Assembly (NCBI GenBank): GCA_965229685.1
Contig: OZ245920.1
Location: 3,720,001-3,784,000, forward strand
Reading direction: 5' to 3'
Origin: Pacificispira sp033344895
GTDB taxonomy: Bacteria > Pseudomonadota > Alphaproteobacteria > UBA8366 > Aestuariispiraceae
Length of the DNA stretch: 64,000 nt
Positions 58,846 through 64,000 of the stretch are shown piece by piece. The position numbers and the translations under genes were made by a program. Every line of letters starts with the position of its first letter. The first letter of the stretch is position 1. Under the pieces are notes generated by a model. It ran no database searches. It was not told where the DNA came from and worked only from the letters and a program-made list of their open reading frames with translations.

Positions 58846-60555
58846 ATGCCGGTCAGGATAGAAAGACAGGCGTATGCCGACATGTTCGGCCCCACCACCG
58901 GGGATCGCGTACGGCTGGCCGATACCGACCTGATCATCGAGGTCGAGTCCGACCGCACGACCTATGGCGAGGAGGTCAAGTTCGGCGGCGGCAAGGTCAT
59001 CCGCGACGGCATGGGACAATCCCAGGCGACCCGGGCGGAAGGCGCCGTGGACACGGTGGTCACCAATGCGCTGATCGTGGACTACACCGGCATCTACAAG
59101 GCGGATATCGGCCTGAAGGATGGCCGTATCGCCGCGATCGGCAAGGCGGGAAACCCCGATGTCCAGCCCGGGGTCGACATTATTGTCGGACCGGGAACCG
59201 AAGTCATCGCGGGCGAAGGCCGTATCGTGACCGCCGGCGGCATCGATGCCCATATCCACTGGATCTGCCCCCAGCAGGCCGAAGACGCCCTGATGTCCGG
59301 CATCACCACCATGCTTGGCGGCGGAACCGGCCCGGCGGAAGGAACCAATGCCACCACCTGTACGCCCGGGCCCTGGCACATGGCGCGCATGCTGCAGGCC
59401 GTCGACGGCATGCCGGTCAATATAGGCTTGTTCGGCAAGGGGAATGCATCGCGCCCGGATGCCCTGATCGAACAGGTCGCCGCCGGGGCCATCGGCCTGA
59501 AGCTGCACGAGGACTGGGGCACGACCCCGTCCGCCATCGACTGCTGCCTGTCCGTCGCCGAGGAAACCGACATTCAGGTCGCGATCCATACCGACACGTT
59601 GAACGAAAGCGGATTCGTCGAAGACACCATCGCCGCCTTCCGGGGCCGGACAATCCACGCCTTCCACACCGAAGGCGCGGGCGGCGGGCATGCTCCGGAC
59701 ATCATCAAGGTATGCGGCCTGTCCAACGTCATCCCGTCCTCGACCAATCCGACGCGTCCCTACACGGTGAACACGGTCGACGAACATCTGGACATGTTGA
59801 TGGTCTGCCATCACCTGGACCCGAAGATCCCCGAAGACGTCGCCTTCGCCGAAAGCCGCATCCGCAAGGAAACCATCGCGGCCGAGGACATCCTGCACGA
59901 CATCGGCGCCTTTTCGATCATCTCCTCCGACAGTCAGGCCATGGGTCGGGTCGGGGAGGTCATCGCCCGGACCTGGCAGACCGCGCACAAGATGAAGGTC
60001 CAGCGCGGGGGCCTGCCGGGGGAGGCGGGCGACAACGACAATTTGCGGGTCCGCCGCTATATCGCGAAATACACGATCAACCCGGCCAGAACCCATGGAC
60101 TTTCGGCCCATATCGGTTCGATCGAAGTCGGCAAGCTGGCCGATCTGGTCCTGTGGAAACCGATGTTCTTTGGCGTGAAACCGGACATGATCCTGCGCTC
60201 GGGCGTCATCGCGGCGTCTGCCATGGGCGACCCCAACGCGTCGATCCCGACCCCGCAGCCGATCCATTACCGGCAGATGTTCGGCGGGTTCGGCGGCGCT
60301 CTGGCTGCCAGCAGCGTGACCTTCATGTCCCAGGCAGGGGTAGAGGGCGGCCTGAAACAGACCCTGGGGCTGAGCAAGACCGTCCTGCCGGTATCCGGTT
60401 GCCGCAAGGTGACCAAGGCCGATATGGCCCTGAACGACGCGACGCCGGACATTTCCGTCGACCCTGAGACCTACGAGGTGCGGGCTGACGGTGAATTGCT
60501 GACCTGCGAACCGGCGGCGGAACTGCCCATGGCGCAGCGCTATTTCCTGTTCTAA
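58846..60555 (+). CDS. ureC: Urease alpha (catalytic) subunit
   Basis: 569 residues, full length. All nickel-site residues are present, two positions later than Klebsiella numbering: H136 and H138, the carbamylated K219 in GLKLHEDWG, H248, H274, and D362; the catalytic flap has MVCHHLD (H322/H323). The enzyme should be active. Central gene of the ure cluster. Confidence 0.98.
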   Translation: MPVRIERQAYADMFGPTTGDRVRLADTDLIIEVESDRTTYGEEVKFGGGKVIRDGMGQSQATRAEGAVDTVVTNALIVDYTGIYKADIGLKDGRIAAIGKAGNPDVQPGVDIIVGPGTEVIAGEGRIVTAGGIDAHIHWICPQQAEDALMSGITTMLGGGTGPAEGTNATTCTPGPWHMARMLQAVDGMPVNIGLFGKGNASRPDALIEQVAAGAIGLKLHEDWGTTPSAIDCCLSVAEETDIQVAIHTDTLNESGFVEDTIAAFRGRTIHAFHTEGAGGGHAPDIIKVCGLSNVIPSSTNPTRPYTVNTVDEHLDMLMVCHHLDPKIPEDVAFAESRIRKETIAAEDILHDIGAFSIISSDSQAMGRVGEVIARTWQTAHKMKVQRGGLPGEAGDNDNLRVRRYIAKYTINPARTHGLSAHIGSIEVGKLADLVLWKPMFFGVKPDMILRSGVIAASAMGDPNASIPTPQPIHYRQMFGGFGGALAASSVTFMSQAGVEGGLKQTLGLSKTVLPVSGCRKVTKADMALNDATPDISVDPETYEVRADGELLTCEPAAELPMAQRYFLF

Positions 60556-60557
60556 CC

Positions 60558-61070
60558 ATGCGGCGGGCGATTCAGGCATATCCGGCCGGGCAGTGGCCGA
60601 CAGCGGAAACAACCGCAACGGCGACCCTCGATTTCGACCACAGGAACCGACGGCGCATCCGCCTCACCGATGATTCCGGCACGGCGTTTCTGCTGGACCT
60701 CCCGAAAGCAACCGTGCTGCGTGGCGGCGACGGGCTGGCGCTCGACGAGGGTGGCTATATCCGGATCGCGGAGGCCCCGGAACCGGTGGCCGACGCGGCG
60801 GCGGACACGCCCGCGGCGACGGCACGGCTGGCCTGGCATCTGGGCAACCGCCACCTGCCGGTACAGATTCTGGCGACCGGTGCCGTACGCTTTCGGGCCG
60901 ATACTGTAATCGAGGCAATGGTGGAAGGTCTGGGCGCGCAGGTCACCCGGCATGAGGCGGGTTTCTCACCGGAACCGGGCGCCTATGCCGGGCAAGGCGG
61001 CGGGCACGGCCATCATCATCACGATCATGATCACGGTCACAATCACGGGCCAGCGGGAGCGGATCGGTGA
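60558..61070 (+). CDS. ureE: Urease accessory nickel-binding protein UreE
   Basis: 170 residues. N-terminal peptide-binding domain (LDFDHRNRRRIRLTDDSGTA, FLLDLPKATVLRGGDGLALD), then the metal-binding AWHLGNRHLPVQI, and a C-terminal histidine-rich tail (GGHGHHHHDHDHGHNHG) that stores nickel. It hands nickel to UreG. It begins 2 bases after ureC and overlaps ureF by 4 bases. Confidence 0.95.
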   Translation: MRRAIQAYPAGQWPTAETTATATLDFDHRNRRRIRLTDDSGTAFLLDLPKATVLRGGDGLALDEGGYIRIAEAPEPVADAAADTPAATARLAWHLGNRHLPVQILATGAVRFRADTVIEAMVEGLGAQVTRHEAGFSPEPGAYAGQGGGHGHHHHDHDHGHNHGPAGADR

Positions 61071-61747
61071 CGGCCTGGCTTCAGACCATCCTGTTCTGGA
61101 CCTCCCCCGCCTTTCCAGTTGGCGCCTTCAGCTATTCCCATGCGCTGGAATGGTTGGTGGAAGCCGGCGCGGTCGCTGACCGGAAAGACATGGAAGATTA
61201 CATCGACGCCCTAATCACCTTTGGGGATCTGCAGGCGGATGCAGCATATCTGGCGGCAGCCCATCGGGCGGAGCCGGAAGACCTGCCCCATATTCTGGAG
61301 GAGGCAACCGCCCTGCGCGGCGCGGCGGAACTGGCCGCGGAATCCACCGACCAGGGCCGCGCCTTCGTGAAGGCCCTGACGGATAGCGGGCAGAACCATC
61401 CCCGCCTCACCACCCTGAAAGACGCCGCAAAGGAACGGACAGGCGGGCTGCTGCCGCATGCCGTGGTGTTCGGGGCGGCCGCGCGGGATGCCGGAATTCC
61501 CACCGGTGTCGCCGTGGAATCCTGGCTTCATGCGGCGGCCGCCAATCTGGTGTCGGCCGGACAACGTCTGGTGCCGTTGGGTCAGCGCGACGGCGTGACT
61601 GCGCTGACCAATCTCAAGCCGGCCATTGAGGCGGCCGCACGACAGGCCCAGGACACGGCGATCGAAGACATCACCAATGCCGGCATCGCCGTCGACATGG
61701 CTGCCATGCTTCACGAAACCCAATACACGAGGCTGTTCAGATCATGA
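61067..61747 (+). CDS. ureF: Urease accessory protein UreF
   Basis: 226 residues, helical. LFWTSPAFPVGAFSYSHALE, EEATALRGAAELAAESTDQG and VFGAAARDAGIPTGVAVESW are typical of UreF, which acts with UreD and UreG in urease activation. A GTG start at 61067 overlaps the ureE stop; it overlaps the ureG start by 4 bases, so the three genes are translationally coupled. Confidence 0.95.
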   Translation: MTAWLQTILFWTSPAFPVGAFSYSHALEWLVEAGAVADRKDMEDYIDALITFGDLQADAAYLAAAHRAEPEDLPHILEEATALRGAAELAAESTDQGRAFVKALTDSGQNHPRLTTLKDAAKERTGGLLPHAVVFGAAARDAGIPTGVAVESWLHAAAANLVSAGQRLVPLGQRDGVTALTNLKPAIEAAARQAQDTAIEDITNAGIAVDMAAMLHETQYTRLFRS

Positions 61748-62379
61748 CCCAGTTCCCCAATCATACCGGCCCTGTACGCATCGGCATTGGCGGGCCCGTA
61801 GGCTCCGGCAAGACGGCGCTGATGGACCGGCTGTGCAAGGCGATGCGCGAAACCTACGACATCGCGGCCATCACCAACGATATCTATACGCGCGAGGATG
61901 CCGAGTTCCTGACGCGCAGCGGCGCCCTGGTGCCGGAACGGATCGTCGGCGTGGAAACCGGCGGCTGTCCGCATACGGCGATCCGCGAAGACGCATCGAT
62001 CAATCTTGCTGCCGTCGACGACCTGGTGGAGAAGTTTCCGGGACTGGAAGTCCTGCTGATCGAATCCGGCGGTGACAATCTGGCCGCCACCTTCTCCCCC
62101 GATCTTGCGGATATCACGATCTATGTGATCGACGTCTCGGCCGGCGACAAGATTCCGCGCAAGGGCGGGCCGGGGATCACCCGGTCGGATTTGCTGGTGA
62201 TCAACAAGATCGACATTGCCCCGCTGGTTGGCGCCGATCTTTCGGTGATGGATCGCGATGCCAGGAAGATGCGCGGCGATCGACCCTTCCTGTTCGCCAA
62301 CATGAAGGCGGAAGAAGGCGTCGCGGAAATTGTCGCCTTCATCGAAAGGACCGCCGGGCTGAAGGAGGAAGCCGCCTGA
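61744..62379 (+). CDS. ureG: Urease accessory GTPase UreG
   Basis: 211 residues. P-loop GIGGPVGSGKTALMDRL, ITNDIYTREDAEFL, the nickel-binding VETGGCPHTAIRED, and LVINKIDIAPLVGADL. UreG hydrolyses GTP to drive nickel insertion. Last gene of the cluster; the hybrid kinase gene converges on it after 21 bases. No urea or nickel transporter is in the window. Confidence 0.97.
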   Translation: MTQFPNHTGPVRIGIGGPVGSGKTALMDRLCKAMRETYDIAAITNDIYTREDAEFLTRSGALVPERIVGVETGGCPHTAIREDASINLAAVDDLVEKFPGLEVLLIESGGDNLAATFSPDLADITIYVIDVSAGDKIPRKGGPGITRSDLLVINKIDIAPLVGADLSVMDRDARKMRGDRPFLFANMKAEEGVAEIVAFIERTAGLKEEAA

Positions 62380-62400
62380 GGCGGAGGCCCGGAGTGTCGA

Positions 62401-64000
62401 TCAACTGCCTAGCGTGTCCAGATCGCCCAGGAGATCGTTCAGTTCGGCTTCGGCTTCTTCACTTAAAACGGGCCCCTCGTCCGCCTTCGGTTCGTCGGCA
62501 TCGGCCCTTTCGGCTCCGTCGCCTGCGGCAACGCCGGTATGCCGCAGGATCACGTCCGCGAGCTGTTCGATCTGAACCGGCTTCGTCACGTAGTCGGACA
62601 TCCCCGCCGCCAGATAGCGCTCGCGGTCGCCTTCCAGCGCATTGGCGGTCAGGGCGACGATGGGCAGATCAGCCCAGTCCAGACCGGATGCCCGAATCCA
62701 CTGGGTTGCGGTCGGACCGTCCATCTCCGGCATCTGAACATCCATGAAGACCAGATCATAGGGTTTCACACGCAACGCCCTGACACCGGCAGCGCCGTTC
62801 TCCGCCGTTTCCACCTTGTGGCCCAGCTTGCTGAGCATCGTACCGATGACGATCTGGTTGACCTCGTTGTCTTCGACCAGCAGCAGCGACAATTGTCGTG
62901 TCTCCCCCTCGGCCGCCGTTACTTCGATGGCCGCCGGTTCGACGCTGTCATGGCAGACCGGCAGGGACAGTGTGAACCAGAAGGTCGAGCCCTTGCCATA
63001 TTCGGACTCGAAGCCGATCTCGCCCCCCATCAGTTCGACCAGCTGCCGGCAGATGGCCAACCCCAGCCCGGTCCCGCCGAACTGCCGCGAGGTCGAACTG
63101 TCCGCCTGGGTGAAACTGTTGAACAGGCGGTCCTTCGCTTCGTCCTTGATCCCGATGCCCGAGTCTTCGATCTCAAGACGAATGTCGGCATTTTCCGCGG
63201 ACCGGTCGATACCGACACGGATGATGACGGTGCCGTCGTCGGTGAATTTCAAGGCATTGCCGACCAGATTGAACAGGACCTGTCGGACCCGGGTGGGATC
63301 GCCTTCGACCAGGGTATCGACGCCCTCGGCAGCCTCCATTTTCAGATCGACGCCCTTCTCCCGGGCTTGCGGCAGCAGCAGTTCCGTCACCCCGTCAACG
63401 ATATCGATGACCCGGAAGGGCACGAGGTCCAGATCAATCTTCTTCGCTTCCAGTTTCGAGAAATCCAGAATGTCGTTCAGGATGGTGAGAAGGTCCGACG
63501 CCGATTGGCGTGCGACCTCGGTATAATGGCGCTGTTCGTCGGTCAGATCGGTGTCCAGCAGCAGGCTGGTCATGCCCAGCACACCGTTCATCGGTGTCCG
63601 GATTTCATGGCTCATTGCCGCCAGGAACTCGGACTTGGCGCGTGTCGCCGCCTCTGCCTGATCGCGCGCCACCGCGATATCCTCCGCCATCTGGACCAGT
63701 TCCTGACTTTGCTGTTCCAGGCGCTCCTGGGCGCGCTGCTGCTCGCTAACGATATTCTGGAGTTCCAGCTCCGCCTGCTTGCGCTGCGTAATGTCCTGGA
63801 ACGTGCCGTCAAACCCGGTGCAGTTGCCGTCCTCGTCGAAGTTCGGTCGGCCGAACTCCTGCAGGTGTCGTACCGATCCATCAGGCAGGGACAGTGTCAC
63901 CTCATCACTGTAATCCCTGGGGTCGTCGCGCATGGCCTGCGCGCGGTCGCGGAACCGGTCAGCGCCGCTTCCGGCAACCATTGCGGCCAGGCTCCGATAG
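62401..64000 (-). CDS. Hybrid sensor histidine kinase/response regulator, N-terminus cut by window edge
   Basis: About 533 codons are visible and the frame stays open to base 64000, where a PAS-like YRSLAAMVAG continues past the edge, so the 5' end is missing. A PAS domain with PAC (FDEDGNCTGFDGTFQDITQR) leads to a coiled region, the phosphoacceptor LAAMSHEIRTPMNGVLGM, the ATPase domain (NLVGNALKFTDDG, EDSGIGIKDEAKDRL, GGTGLGLAICRQL) and a C-terminal receiver with LVFMDVQMPEMDG and VTKPVQ. An acidic tail ends it. No HPt domain is present here; the separate HPt protein at 44133 could serve such hybrids, which is speculation. Confidence 0.93.
   Translation of the reverse strand, partial: YRSLAAMVAGSGADRFRDRAQAMRDDPRDYSDEVTLSLPDGSVRHLQEFGRPNFDEDGNCTGFDGTFQDITQRKQAELELQNIVSEQQRAQERLEQQSQELVQMAEDIAVARDQAEAATRAKSEFLAAMSHEIRTPMNGVLGMTSLLLDTDLTDEQRHYTEVARQSASDLLTILNDILDFSKLEAKKIDLDLVPFRVIDIVDGVTELLLPQAREKGVDLKMEAAEGVDTLVEGDPTRVRQVLFNLVGNALKFTDDGTVIIRVGIDRSAENADIRLEIEDSGIGIKDEAKDRLFNSFTQADSSTSRQFGGTGLGLAICRQLVELMGGEIGFESEYGKGSTFWFTLSLPVCHDSVEPAAIEVTAAEGETRQLSLLLVEDNEVNQIVIGTMLSKLGHKVETAENGAAGVRALRVKPYDLVFMDVQMPEMDGPTATQWIRASGLDWADLPIVALTANALEGDRERYLAAGMSDYVTKPVQIEQLADVILRHTGVAAGDGAERADADEPKADEGPVLSEEAEAELNDLLGDLDTLGS

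Overview
The window is a GC-rich, densely coded chromosomal segment of an alphaproteobacterium. It most resembles the Rhodospirillales (an inference from gene content and protein style, not a search). Supporting signs are an alphaproteobacterial-type prephenate dehydratase, an aerobic CoA-dependent 2-aminobenzoate pathway, a PlcP/Agt-like lipid-remodelling pair, TRAP transporters, and a small RNA that looks like the alpha-r14/NfeR1 (suhB) family. I see no prophage, insertion sequence, CRISPR array or rRNA. There is one tRNA, tRNA-Ala(CGC).

Layout. 1-3796 (minus): lipid A/LPS genes (MsbA-like exporter, DUF374 acyltransferase, Kdo transferase cut by the left edge). 3894-7059: glycosyltransferase and PlcP-like phosphoesterase, divergent from a diacylglycerol-kinase-like gene. 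7169-9870: small glycine-zipper envelope protein, a probable minus-strand sRNA, and a serine-hydrolase-like protein lacking its catalytic residues. 9872-11701: folD, YggU, YggT, tRNA-Ala. 11794-14005: an uncharacterised protein, an exported Cys-Asn-Pro-Cys repeat protein, azoreductase. 14237-24469: rmuC, EAL protein, acyl-CoA dehydrogenase plus CoA transferase, VOC protein plus WYL regulator, chemoreceptor, an unknown protein, cytochrome c.

24559-31709 is a coherent but unassigned catabolic locus: enolase-superfamily enzyme, complete TRAP transporter, M29-like metalloenzyme, GntR regulator and a cysteine-dioxygenase-like cupin. Two TTGCATGCAA-type palindromes lie in the divergent promoter region. 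33647-40816 is a tight six-gene operon for 2-aminobenzoate (anthranilate) breakdown through CoA thioesters, with its own MarR regulator and an upstream palindrome. 40898-44492: hydroxyacid dehydrogenase, an orphan HlyC-type acyltransferase, a second unknown protein that appears paralogous to the one at 22989, and a response regulator convergent with an HPt protein.

45080-49779 holds late cobalamin genes (cobW, cobU, an unknown membrane protein, cobC, cobS, cobT). 49785-57199 is mixed and includes an unusual fusion of an XRE DNA-binding domain to prephenate dehydratase, read from a probable leaderless transcript, then REP-like hairpins and nudC. 57275-62379 is a complete ureDABCEFG cluster. 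The right edge cuts a hybrid sensor kinase.

The most novel-looking items are the XRE-PheA fusion, the CNPC repeat protein, the unassigned M29/cupin/TRAP pathway, the paralogous pair of unknown proteins, and the candidate sRNA.
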